Shown here piece by piece: positions 1 through 9,287 of a DNA stretch of 64,000 nucleotides (positions are counted from its first letter, which is position 1; every line of letters starts with the position of its first letter). The notes below the pieces were generated by a model. It searched no databases, was not told the origin of the DNA, and was given only the letters and a program-made list of their open reading frames with translations. The DNA is taken from contig OY979717.1 in NCBI GenBank assembly GCA_963855995.1, forward strand, positions 16,870,960 to 16,934,959, written 5' to 3'. Position numbers and translations under genes: made by a program. The DNA is from Muricea muricata (taxonomy: Eukaryota > Cnidaria > Anthozoa > Malacalcyonacea > Plexauridae).

Positions 1-2328
1 GACAATGTACAATCTTAATAAAGAAAACATAGTATCACCTTATCGTATTTCACAGTGCACATGTATACACGTCATATCTAGCTTCATTTCACACTTTCAC
101 AGTTTATAAATCATTATAAATATACCCGTTGAAGGCTACAGACTGGTGGCCGAAAGCTCGTAAACAAATAAATATATTTTAGTCAGAGAACGTCTCACCC
201 TTTTCATTTATGTCTAATCCTGGCTACACATCTACGATTTTTAGTGGTTTATATTGTTCAACTATTTTTTAAAGATCATTCAGTTGAAAACGGGTAAATA
301 ATTTAAACCACATAGGGCGAGTGTAATAGCCAACGCGGTCTGGTGATCAAGCAAAGTGGTGCAGTAAATAAACAACGCAGCTGAACGATAATTCCCTTGC
401 TCGGAATTATTTTTATGTTTTAGAACAATTATAGGCTAGAGTAAACCCCGCTTAAACAATTTAAGTGGCAAGGGCGTGATAGCATTCGTGTAGTCTAGTG
501 GCCAATGAAAAATGTCTCAAGTCAACGAGTTCTTGGTCAAATCTTGCCCTTGTCACAAACCCCATAGGCTTTTGTCTGGGGTAAGAACTATTATAAATAT
601 ACACGCTAGATTAATTCAAAGTTATTTGAACCCATTCGCGAGCTTTTGTTCGCATTTCATCGAATAATATTTAATCATACTCTGTCGAGGAAGATCTTGA
701 AGTTGCTTTGAGTGTAATTACATTTTTAAATGTATGTACAAATTTATTCCTAAATAAATCCAATTCAGTCTTTTGCAATATCACAAATAATAAAAATCGA
801 TAAGATCACAACTTGAGCATACAGTAGGTTTCTGGTGCTACGAATTTTAAAAGCCCATATGTTTGTAAGTAGAACATGTGAAAAATAAATGTGTGTTGAA
901 ATCAGCCTTCCCTTATACTCGGAGAAGACCTTGAAATTCTGATCAAACATACATTTCCAAATTTAATGACCCAGCTTTAGGCGTTCAATATATATCATTG
1001 AACTAAACAGATCACTATTTAAATCTAATGTCGAAGAACAACATTATTGCTGACTCTGAGGCACTACAGAGACGATAAGTATTTAATAAATGGAAATGTT
1101 GTTCGCTGATTCCTTAAATGATCACGCAAATTATATTTTGATGTTTATGACACAACTTATATAAAGCACGTTAATAACCGCATCCTATACATGGACGCAT
1201 GTGCGCATGGCAATAGTGTCTACCCGGTCGTAATTCAACCACAATCACTGCAACAGCAGAGCATGAGGTATATATATACAAATCGGTGTTACTATATCTT
1301 GATGGTCTGATTCGAAGATACAGGGTTTTAGCACTTACGGTCTGGGGGCCGCTTCTACCCTCCCCTATATTTCGAACCAGAGGTGGTGGAGTTATGACAC
1401 AGACGGTTGAGGCAGTCAATTCGATGTCGTTGTCGAAAGGCAACCGCATTTGGTGGGTTGTCGAGGCCAACTGTTCGAAGCCATCCGAGTGCCATCCGTG
1501 TGCAAACTTTTATTACAATACCCCGGTCCTTTTCACTATCGTCATGCTGTCTTTTATACCGCCATCCCTAGACTAATCCTCCGAAGGTAGCAGAATTTCT
1601 CAGCTGACACCCATTGGAACTTTCTAATTTAAATTGGCTACGCTAGTGTGCAATCTCTTATGATGCTTTTCAATAGCCCCTAATGTAAGGGGTATAGCAT
1701 AATTCTTTTCAATTATTTATTTGGGGTTTTTTTGCAAGAAAAAAAGATGGTTCCCACCGTTATGAAAAACTATAGCATTTTGAGCACGGTGTTTTGTCGA
1801 ATTTTTTTCGATGATTTTTTAAAACTGTTATTTTCTCCATTTACCAGAAATTTTGTCAGTGCGGTTAAGAACGAAATAAAAATTTTCATTTATCAGACTG
1901 TATGATACAAAGAAGTTGTGAAATTTTGACGACTTCTTTTCTAAAAAAAATTTTAAAATAGACCAAAAGATACTTTGGAAAGGGTCATAATTCTTCCACT
2001 TGACGAAAACTATTTAATGCATGGGCAGGAATTGATCCTAGCCACTTTTGTTGAGTCATTTTTACTTGACCACTGGATTACGTTGGTTATGAGGCTCCGG
2101 CAGGTGGGTTTAAGTTGTCTAAACGTTTTAGCCTATGCTTAATTCTTAAAACTGACCAAAGCCAGAACGATTTTTGGCAAAGCTAGGCAGGCATTGTTCC
2201 CGGACTCAGTGATTGATTTTGATGGATACATATTGCCGGTCTTTACGGCACTAGACTATGTTAGTTACCACTTTCCATGTTAGTTACCACTTTCAAAGGG
2301 TGAAGAATTATCATAAATATAAACGCTA

Positions 2329-2498
2329 CGCCAGTTAACAAGTAAACTCACTCGATAAACACAAGTACAGTCAATAATGTAATATATTGTAATCCCTGAA
2401 CAATAACAATGCACAATATTATATGCGCGAAAACAAGCGGAAGTAAACTTGCGGAAGTCACGCGTTCTACTAATATAAATAACGACACCATGTGTGGC
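2329..2498 (-). repeat. 3' LTR of the retrotransposon
   Basis: This copy of the 170-bp repeat lies downstream of pol on the coding strand. Identity with the 5' copy implies a recent insertion, because LTRs are identical when they integrate and diverge afterwards. The satellite is interrupted after AAACGCTA at 2328. Confidence 0.9.
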
Positions 2499-2530
2499 GC
2501 AGTTTCTGTTTGTTTTTTTTTTTTTCTTCC
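2499..2530 (-). other. Candidate polypurine-like tract before the 3' LTR
   Basis: On the minus strand the last bases before the 3' LTR are strongly A-rich: GGAAG followed by 13 A residues, then AACAAACAGAAACTG. The position matches a plus-strand primer. The segment touching the LTR contains C and T, so it is not a clean polypurine tract. Confidence 0.35.
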
Positions 2531-2600
2531 TAAGATGGTGAGGCTGTTCCATACTTCAGCTACAGTTACTCTATATAAACTAACGCAAGTATTTACAATA

Positions 2601-5600
2601 TTAATGTTCATACTCCAAGTAGTTGGGTGGCTTTCGTATGCGCTGAGGCCGTGTGGGTATTTGGGCGGTGGTCGGAGAAGATGGGTGAAGCTGCAAAACG
2701 TCAGGCACCGATGGAGAAGGCCGGGGTTCCACGGGGGCTGACTCAACCATACACTGCGTTTCGTCCTCACTATCTGATTCGGCGAAATGGTTGCCTGTGG
2801 CCTGACTCACTTCACTGGGAACACGATAACATTCGTCAAGGCGGACTTTATAAGAGACTGCTCGAATCTGTGAATTAGTAAACTTCTTGATAAAGCACCA
2901 TGGGTGGTCAATTGATACCACCAGGTATCTGTTGCGGACTTTTGTTTTATCTCGTTCGGTACGCAGGTAAACGAGATCACCAACTGCTATTTTGTGGATT
3001 GAAGTGTGCACACGAGTTTCTTTAGGATATTTGGAGCGTTCGCTATAGGGGTGATTCTTTAAGCGCTGTTGACGCTGGGTTCTGATTGTGTTGATGTCGT
3101 CTATCGGGAGTTGAGTGTTAGAGTATTGGTCCCTGTGTGTCCATAATTCGTATGCAGAGAGTCCCTGTCGACGAAGGCGGGAGTTTAGCCTGGATATAGC
3201 AATACTTAATCCAAGGTGAGTAATAGGTTCCCCATTTGGTGCTTGTCGGCGGAGTTCTTCCTCGACTTCAGCAACGGCCTTCTCTGCAACCGGATTCTTG
3301 TTGATGTTTTTGGCTCTACCAATCTCCAACGTGATGCCTAGGGTCAGAAGTGCGGGATCATTTTTTAACGCTCGGAAACCAGGGGCAGGATCTACTCGAA
3401 TTGTAGCAGGGGGACCGTCGGGAGAGTGGAGTGCGACGAATAAAGTGGATAGATTGTCGCGAAGGGTGGCAGTCTTTTCGTCCGAAATGATACAGGCAGA
3501 GGTAAAAGATGTCGAGGTATCTCGAAGAACAAGAATAAACTGTTTGCTTCTTCGAAGAACATCTGCAGCAAAGGAGATGCCAACTACAGCAGGTGGATCG
3601 TTTGAGGTCTGGTTTAGTAGAGGTTGTGGCAGATTGCGGAGAGAGGCGCAGGTGTGGCACGTGTCGCGAACACGATCAATGGCTTTCGTCATATCGAGAG
3701 CATAAAAATGGCGTTTCATAGCAAGATTCAATTGATGCGCAGTGGGATGGTCCAGTCTGACGTGGAGAGCTGTTATAAGACTATCGAGGGCACTGCGTGG
3801 AACAACAATCAATTCCGTAATGGGGGAAAGAGGGTCTGTACGTGGAACGACCAAGAGGCCATCTTTAGCAATGGATGCGACGTTAAGATATCGCTTCACA
3901 TCATTGATGTTGGTGGCTTTTTTGGAGGGTCGTGTGCCTTGTTTCAAGTGGGCATGGGTGCGACGAAGGTCGGAACACTCAGCCTGAACCTCATACCACG
4001 CGGATCTCGTTGTAAATGGCAGATGTGAAAGGTTTCGAATATCTTGAACAGACGCTGCCCGAACGACGGAATCTTCAGTCGCCGCGATGAATGTGCAGAC
4101 TTGGCAATGTGGCTCGGAACATTCGGCAGCATTGCGGCTTGAAAAATCTGAAGGGATATTAGACGACCCAGCAAGGTGTTGAACGTGAACGGCATAACGA
4201 CTGACGATGGAAAGAAAGGATGTTACTCGAGGGCTGGCAGAAAATTCTCCACGACACAATTTTTGAACTGCCTGTACACATGGCTTGCTGTCCGTAAGTA
4301 GGCACGTGGGCTGGACTGATTGTATTATGTATGGACTGAAATGTTTGATGGACGCTGCAATGCTTAGGGCCTCGATCTCGCACGGAAGCCAGGTGACCTG
4401 GTGTTTGCGCAATTTGGCGCTGAAAAAGCCTGCAAGTTGTACTTTGCTATCCCTGTTTACATACAACGTTGCACCGATACCGCTTTTAGCCACTGAACCA
4501 TCGGTCACAATCCAGAGCTGGTCGGATGGTCGTGGGAGCGTAATGGACTTGTGTTCCTTGAGAGCATTTTGGGCAGCATGGAAGTGTACAAGTGAAGTAT
4601 CTGTCCACGGTATAGCGTCACGGGATTCTTTGCCTGATATGAACTGATCAAGTGGTGCGAGGAGTTGGGAGCAGCTTGGAAGGACACGGCTAAGGGCTTT
4701 GTATGCGCCAATAAATGAGCGTAATCCACGGACAGTGTCTGGCGGTGGACACGAAGAAAGAGTAGCAACGCGATGTTGGCTGGCGGACAACTGACCTAGT
4801 GTCCAGACCCATCCAAGGATGGTGGTGGATTGGGGACAGATTGTGGTTTTAGATGCAGACAGGTGAAGATTGCACCGCTGGAGGGCATCTAGAACTCGTT
4901 GCCAGTTCTGTAACAGCTCTTCGGGTGTGTCTGCACCACAATAAAGATCATCTGCCAGTTTTGCCGCGATTCCATCCTGTAAACAATCTCCGAGAACCCG
5001 ACACATGAGTTCTTCTAGGGCAGTTTCGGAACCTGGCATTCCCATTGCACAACGTGTGTAGGCACGGACGCCCCGGAAAGGTGTTGCAACGCCGCAATAC
5101 TTCATAGATTCCTTTGCTAGGGGTATCTGATAGAATGCGCTAGTGAGATCAGTTACGATCAGGTACTTCCACCTTGCGATTGTGCGCAAGGTGGTCTCCA
5201 CGTCGGGCATTAAAGATGGTTGAGGCTTACTGTATCTGGCCACGTCAGCAAAGGCAGTGACTAGTCGGTGTCCACCAGATGGTTTTGTGACTAGAAAGGA
5301 TGGGTTGAGATATTCTATCGTTATGCCAATGTCCTCTGGACGTTGAAATACTCCCTGACGCTCCAGCTCATCAAACTTTGCCTGCAGCTGAACTAACTTG
5401 TTGCGAGAATACTGGGGGAGACGACCCTTTCGTTGGGGCGGTTGCACTGGGCCCATGTTGACGATGGCTTCGAAAGGACCCACGGCGCCATTGTATCCGG
5501 AAATGGAGGGGTCAAATACAGAGTCGTAACTGTGCAGTAACTTTTGGAAAGCGGCACGACTGGTTTCAGGTAGGATATGGTCAGGGTCTAGTTGGACTGC

Positions 5601-5666
5601 AGAGGAGTGGAGGGGAATGGGTTCTGCTGGTGTGGAGGGTGGGGGGGGGGGGCAGGAGGTAGTGTG
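2601..5666 (-). CDS. Pol polyprotein (reverse transcriptase-RNase H-integrase)
   Basis: The frame is open from 5666, just after an in-frame stop at 5667-5669, to the stop at 2601 (about 1020 codons). It has no obvious own ATG near its start and lies in the -1 frame relative to gag, overlapping it by 79 nt, so frameshift expression is likely. Reverse transcriptase has a first catalytic Asp at 5148-5150 (VTDLTSAFYQ) and the Asp pair at 4947-4952 in LADD rather than the common YxDD. RNase H starts with VTDGS (Asp 4500-4502) and has later EIEAL and TDSK motifs. Integrase has an HX4H...CX2C zinc finger (His 3762-3764 and 3747-3749; Cys 3657-3659 and 3648-3650) and a DDE triad at 3561-3563, 3390-3392 and 3282-3284, with exactly 35 residues between the last two. 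All catalytic residues I looked for are present, so the element may still be active. Confidence 0.9.
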   Translation of the reverse strand, partial: HTTSCPPPPPSTPAEPIPLHSSAVQLDPDHILPETSRAAFQKLLHSYDSVFDPSISGYNGAVGPFEAIVNMGPVQPPQRKGRLPQYSRNKLVQLQAKFDELERQGVFQRPEDIGITIEYLNPSFLVTKPSGGHRLVTAFADVARYSKPQPSLMPDVETTLRTIARWKYLIVTDLTSAFYQIPLAKESMKYCGVATPFRGVRAYTRCAMGMPGSETALEELMCRVLGDCLQDGIAAKLADDLYCGADTPEELLQNWQRVLDALQRCNLHLSASKTTICPQSTTILGWVWTLGQLSASQHRVATLSSCPPPDTVRGLRSFIGAYKALSRVLPSCSQLLAPLDQFISGKESRDAIPWTDTSLVHFHAAQNALKEHKSITLPRPSDQLWIVTDGSVAKSGIGATLYVNRDSKVQLAGFFSAKLRKHQVTWLPCEIEALSIAASIKHFSPYIIQSVQPTCLLTDSKPCVQAVQKLCRGEFSASPRVTSFLSIVSRYAVHVQHLAGSSNIPSDFSSRNAAECSEPHCQVCTFIAATEDSVVRAASVQDIRNLSHLPFTTRSAWYEVQAECSDLRRTHAHLKQGTRPSKKATNINDVKRYLNVASIAKDGLLVVPRTDPLSPITELIVVPRSALDSLITALHVRLDHPTAHQLNLAMKRHFYALDMTKAIDRVRDTCHTCASLRNLPQPLLNQTSNDPPAVVGISFAADVLRRSKQFILVLRDTSTSFTSACIISDEKTATLRDNLSTLFVALHSPDGPPATIRVDPAPGFRALKNDPALLTLGITLEIGRAKNINKNPVAEKAVAEVEEELRRQAPNGEPITHLGLSIAISRLNSRLRRQGLSAYELWTHRDQYSNTQLPIDDINTIRTQRQQRLKNHPYSERSKYPKETRVHTSIHKIAVGDLVYLRTERDKTKVRNRYLVVSIDHPWCFIKKFTNSQIRAVSYKVRLDECYRVPSEVSQATGNHFAESDSEDETQCMVESAPVEPRPSPSVPDVLQLHPSSPTTAQIPTRPQRIRKPPNYLEYEH

Positions 5667-7414
5667 TTATCGACAATAGACACGTCTGAGGTTAAGGTGG
5701 GTAGGACCTGGCAAAAGTGTTCATGGCGAGCAAGATGTTGAGGTTCAGTCGTGTCATTCAGAATACGAACGTGACCAGCAACAGCTTCAACGATGTTGGG
5801 ATGAGGCCAATTACGAGTCGATCTGGCGCAATCTGGGCGAGGTTCCAGTGCAAGGATAGAATCAGGGTGGACTTGGGGAGGTAACTGAATGTCTATATAC
5901 TCTCCTGGCCAAATGACTGTAGATGATGGTGAAGCACGTAAGACATGGGACTGGGTGCGCCGTACATGGTTCTGTGGAGGGTCAGGGCCTTCAGCTCCAT
6001 AATACAAGATGTGGGAGCCTTGGATGGATATCTGTTGGAGGGATGGTCTAACCGAGATGTCATTGAGTGCCATAAAGGGCGTTCCAGCTAAGATATCAAC
6101 ATCGAGTTCCTCGACTGCGAGGGCATCAAGATGAAGGTCAACATGATCGCGATTGACATTGAAGTGGACTTCCCCAACTACGGTAAGGGGGGTTATGCCG
6201 TCAGCCTGGAGGGCAGTTTGTGTGGTCTTATGGATAATGGCCCCAACTTGTCTAGCCACTGACGCTTTGATCATACTTATCTCGGCACCTGTGTCGAGGG
6301 TAAGCTGCAGAGCATGATGGTGGTAAAAAACCTTAAGGTGAGGAGAGCGCTTGGTACAGACCCGTCGCGTTGTAGGCGTAACGCGGTAGTTATGGGAGCT
6401 ACCTTCCATAATGCTTTCAGGAGGAGTTGCTATGTGGCCAGGAGGGGTTTCAATGTAATCAGATGCAGTTTCGATATCGAAGCTTTCGGACATCACTTGT
6501 CGTGCACGGGTCAAGTATTGGCGATCAGGAGTTGGAAGGAGGGGACACTTGCTAAGGTAATGGTAAAACTGTGATCGGTTTGCTTGTTGACACAGAGGGC
6601 ATATTTTCCGTCTTGTACTTGGGACCCTGGTGTTGGAAGGTGCCTGTGGGTGTGTATTACGTTGAGAGCTAGACTGTTGAAATGCAGTACGTAGGACTTT
6701 TGACTCATTTGTGCTCTGAATTTCTTCCAGCAGGGACTCGAGGGCCTGGGATATTTCAGGCTTTAGGCTGGCTAATGTTTGGGACCTTAGCTCAGTTCCG
6801 TAGCGCTGCTTAATGAGTGCTGGTAAGTCGGGGTGAACTAGACGTAACCATGTAATAACGATAACATTTTCAAGGGTGGGAGTAAGCTCTTCATCGTTAG
6901 TCACATTTTCCCCGTGGTGGCGGATACTGCCATTCACCTTTAGCAAATTATCGTCCATAAAGCCCAATAGACGTTGATAGAGGTCCTCGGGTCGTTCCCC
7001 GGGTTCTAAGTGTAGGTTATTAAAATCTAAGAACCTGGCACCGGTAGCCTGGAACCCAAAGTGAGCTCGAATAGCCTGCCAAATTGATTGCATGGATGTG
7101 GAATTTTTAACAATAGTGTTGCGAGCAACTACCGGACAAAAGTTAGCAATCTGACCCAACATTAATTCTAGGTGAGTTACCTTTTGAGCGGCGGTCCGTC
7201 GGTTTGCTTGTGGTACGTCCTCGCCATCATCAGCGAAGCCTCGAGTTGGCTGATTGCTAGTCTTGCGTTGCCATGTTGTTTCTTCGAGCAAAAAGTGAGC
7301 AAAATTCGGATCCAAGGACAAGATATATAGAAGGTTCTGACGCCACGCTTCGAATGAAGTGATTGTTTCATCTTTGGATAAACTCCACTGTTTAGGAGCA
7401 CGATTACTGGCCAT
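5588..7414 (-). CDS. Gag-protease polyprotein of the LTR retrotransposon
   Basis: This 608-residue ORF is uninterrupted from ATG at 7414. The N-terminal ~250 residues form a gag-like region rich in helix-forming residues. A Cys/His cluster at C272, C275, H285 and C290 (CX2CX9HX4C) resembles a zinc knuckle with unusual spacing. A retropepsin-type aspartic protease follows, with the catalytic DTGA at residues 374-377 (Asp codon 6293-6295) and a later DILAGTPF motif like the family's ILG element. A further ~120 residues after the protease are of unknown role. The C-terminus is proline-rich and encoded partly by a run of 12 C. Gag should form the particle and the protease should process the polyproteins. 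The pol frame begins inside its 3' end. The ATG at 7414 lies 160 nt downstream of the LTR. Confidence 0.88.
   Translation of the reverse strand: MASNRAPKQWSLSKDETITSFEAWRQNLLYILSLDPNFAHFLLEETTWQRKTSNQPTRGFADDGEDVPQANRRTAAQKVTHLELMLGQIANFCPVVARNTIVKNSTSMQSIWQAIRAHFGFQATGARFLDFNNLHLEPGERPEDLYQRLLGFMDDNLLKVNGSIRHHGENVTNDEELTPTLENVIVITWLRLVHPDLPALIKQRYGTELRSQTLASLKPEISQALESLLEEIQSTNESKVLRTAFQQSSSQRNTHPQAPSNTRVPSTRRKICPLCQQANRSQFYHYLSKCPLLPTPDRQYLTRARQVMSESFDIETASDYIETPPGHIATPPESIMEGSSHNYRVTPTTRRVCTKRSPHLKVFYHHHALQLTLDTGAEISMIKASVARQVGAIIHKTTQTALQADGITPLTVVGEVHFNVNRDHVDLHLDALAVEELDVDILAGTPFMALNDISVRPSLQQISIQGSHILYYGAEGPDPPQNHVRRTQSHVLRASPSSTVIWPGEYIDIQLPPQVHPDSILALEPRPDCARSTRNWPHPNIVEAVAGHVRILNDTTEPQHLARHEHFCQVLPTLTSDVSIVDNTLPPAPPPHPPHQQNPFPSTPLQSN
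5641..5652 (-). promoter_or_regulatory. Poly-C tract in the gag-pol overlap, candidate -1 frameshift site
   Basis: Twelve consecutive C residues on the coding strand lie inside the 79-nt overlap between gag (ends 5588) and the pol frame (opens 5666). Pol is in the -1 frame, and a homopolymer allows tandem tRNA slippage by -1. One additional C would place gag and pol in a single frame, so tract length decides the architecture. A sequencing error here is also possible. Confidence 0.45.
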
Positions 7415-7555
7415 TCTGATGACTTAGCGACTGACTTTTTACAGCGTGATACAAGCTGTCGTGTTTTGACTCCTTTAGTCCGAGCGAATTGTTGTCGATC
7501 TGACTGTGTAGCAAAGTTACACCTTGTCGTAACTGTTTATTAAATCAGAGTTGAA

Positions 7556-7573
7556 TAAATGACGCTGCCACCA
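7556..7573 (-). other. Candidate primer-binding site
   Basis: Read on the minus strand, the sequence abutting the 5' LTR begins TGGTGGCAGCG. Ty3/Gypsy primer-binding sites begin with TGG, the complement of the tRNA CCA end, directly after the LTR. The position fits; I did not identify the primer tRNA. Confidence 0.55.
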
Positions 7574-7743
7574 CGCCAGTTAACAAGTAAACTCACTCGA
7601 TAAACACAAGTACAGTCAATAATGTAATATATTGTAATCCCTGAACAATAACAATGCACAATATTATATGCGCGAAAACAAGCGGAAGTAAACTTGCGGA
7701 AGTCACGCGTTCTACTAATATAAATAACGACACCATGTGTGGC
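7574..7743 (-). repeat. 5' LTR of the retrotransposon
   Basis: This 170-bp direct repeat lies upstream of gag on the coding strand. I saw no difference from the copy at 2329-2498. Its start on the plus strand is fixed by the adjacent TGG of the primer-binding site. Its other end is ambiguous by one or two bases because the LTR end and the target duplication share CGC. On the coding strand it contains TATA-like AT stretches that could act as a promoter. No canonical AATAAA was seen. It is short for an LTR of this class. Confidence 0.9.
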
Positions 7744-8138
7744 GCTAGATTAAATCGAAGTTATTCGAGCGCATTCGCGAGCTTTTGTTCGCATTTCATC
7801 AAATAATATTTAATCATACTCTGTCGAGGAAGACCCTGAAGTTGCTTTTGAGTGTAATTACATTTTTAAATTATGTAAAAATTTATTTCTAAATAAATCC
7901 AATTGAGTCTTTTGCAATATAACAAGTAACAAAAATGGGTAAGATCACAACTTGAGCATACAGTAGGTTTCTGGTTCTACGAATTTTAAAAGCCTATACT
8001 TTTGTGAGTATATACGTAATAAAACATTTGAAAAATAAATGTGTGTTGAAATCAGCCTTCTCTTATACTCGGAGAAGATCTTGTAAATTCTGATCAAACA
8101 TACCGGCTTTTCGAAACATAATGACCTAGCTATAGGTG

Positions 8139-8176
<38 letters not shown>

Positions 8177-8580
8177 TTGAACAAAGAAGATCACTATTTA
8201 AATCTAATTTCGAAGGCAACATTATTGCTGGGGCAATCCAGAGACGATAAGTATTAAATAAATGGAAATGTGTTTCGCTGATTTCATAAATGACCACGCA
8301 AATTATATTTTGATGTTTATGATAAAACTTATGCAGGACGTTAATAACAGCAGCCTATATATAGATGCATGTGCGCATGGCATTAGTGCCTACCTGGTCG
8401 TAATTCAACCACAATTAGTGCAACAGGAAAGCATGACGTACATATATAGAAATCGGTGGCACTATAGTATCACCGATTTGTATATATATACGTCATGCTT
8501 TGCTGTTGCAGTAATTGTGGTTGAATTACGACCAGGTAGGCACTATTGCCATGCGTGATCATTTGCTTTTCTTGTTTTAA

Positions 8581-8839
8581 AATATCTGCCTGTACTTAGG
8601 GGAAACAGGCAGATCTCTGAAAACAAGAAAGGCTGAACACATCAGAAACGTTAAGGAGCATAATAATGGTTCAAACATCGAAAAACATGCAACGCGAAAA
8701 TCATTGACACACGGAATTTCCGTAGTCGCCTAACACTAGAAGTCCAGAATCATGGCATACAGCTGGCAAAGACAGGAATGCTGATAACAACTCAAAACCG
8801 CTTCCTCGACAATGTACAATCTTAATAAAGAAAACATAG
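8581..8839 (+). pseudogene. C-terminal remnant of a Penelope-like element GIY-YIG endonuclease
   Basis: Frame 1 (8581-8733, 50 codons) holds YLGETGRSLKTR, then EH and NNGSNIEKHA. This is the pattern of the GIY-YIG endonuclease at the C-terminus of EN+ Penelope-like retroelements: a YIG-like motif, GETGRSL and the Arg of KTRxxEH. After a frameshift, a second frame (8726-8839) reads ESWHTAG, then NADNNSKPLPRQ and a stop at 8837-8839, which is the typical end of such proteins. No reverse transcriptase lies upstream; the palindrome abuts instead. The same fossil crosses every unit border at -227 to +32 of each start. It is non-functional: truncated, frameshifted, and with an extra stop in unit 15. 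Family assignment is from motif memory, not a search. Confidence 0.78.
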
Positions 8840-9287
8840 TATCACCTTATCGTATTTCACAGTGCACATGTATACACGTCATATCTAGCTTCATTTCACA
8901 CTTTCACAGTTTATAAATCATTATAAATATACCCGTTGAAGGCTACACACTGGTGGCCGAAAGCTCGTAAACAAATAAATATATTTTAGTCAGAGAACGT
9001 CTCACCCTTTTCATTTATGTCTAATCCTGGCTACACATCTACGATTTTTAGTGGTTTATATTGTTCAACTATTTTTTAAAGATCATTCAGTTGAAAACGG
9101 GTAAATAATTTAAACCACATAGGGCGAGTGTAATAGCCAACGCGGTCTGGTGATCAAGCAAAGTGGTGCAGTAAATAAACAACGCAGCTGAACGATAATT
9201 CCCTTGCTCGGAATTATTTTTATGTTTTAGAACAATTATAGGCTAGAGTAAACCCCGCTTAAACAATTTAAGTGGCAAGGGCGTGAT
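8840..9287. other. AT-rich segment between the PLE tail and the forward SINE-like piece
   Basis: Apart from the hairpin at 8932-8971 I see no coding frame or repeat structure here. It could be the old 3' untranslated part of the PLE. The equivalent segment recurs in each unit. Confidence 0.5.
8932..8971 (+). other. Small hairpin resembling the hammerhead-like motif of Penelope-like element ends
   Basis: About 100 nt after the PLE stop lies CCGTTGAA, a 6-bp stem GGCTAC/GTGGCC (8941-8946 with 8953-8958, one G-U pair) closing a 6-nt loop, then GAAAG. Hammerhead ribozymes have CUGANGA, stem II and GAAA, and PLE terminal repeats are known to carry them. The first core box deviates here (about two mismatches plus an extra A) and I could not define stems I and III. 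A degenerate, probably inactive version is the best reading. Present at offset +125 to +164 of each unit. Confidence 0.38.

Larger units (their letters stand above)
2329..7743 (-). mobile_element. Intact-looking LTR retrotransposon, Ty3/Gypsy-like, inserted in satellite unit 1
   Basis: A 5.4-kb element on the minus strand is bounded by two direct 170-bp repeats that read as identical base for base (2329-2498 and 7574-7743). It interrupts the satellite inside the CGCTAGATT motif at the start of block B. The left flank ends in CGCTA and CGCTA recurs after the right LTR, so the target duplication is 4 or 5 bp; the exact length is ambiguous because the LTR itself ends near CGC. Removing 5419 bp restores a unit of exactly 3356 bp plus its AT tract, which supports the boundaries. 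Inside, in minus order, are a primer-binding-site-like TGG, gag-protease, then RT-RNase H-integrase. This domain order excludes Copia. BEL/Pao is less likely than Ty3/Gypsy but I cannot exclude it. The LTRs lack the usual TG...CA ends. Confidence 0.93.
1..8807. repeat. Macrosatellite unit 1 (interrupted by the LTR element)
   Basis: I set the unit boundary at the GACAATGTACAATC landmark because the window starts there; the biological start of the repeat is unknown. Without the 5419-bp insertion the unit is 3388 bp, which is 3356 bp plus a 32-nt AT tract (8143-8174). Block A spans about 583-1295. The palindrome is at 8374-8555 and the next PLE tail at 8581-8839. It shares the AGGACG variant with units 5-10, 12, 14 and 16. 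Confidence 0.95.

Noticed and set aside
3298-4647. Plus-strand ORFs of 74-135 codons opposite pol
   Set aside because: They are shadows of the uninterrupted pol frame, which carries all the catalytic motifs.
8262-8558. 98-codon plus-strand ORF repeated in every unit
   Set aside because: It runs through the palindrome, so its second half is encoded by the inverted copy of its first half. Its recurrence is explained by tandem duplication. No domain, no codon-level constraint and no plausible start context were seen.
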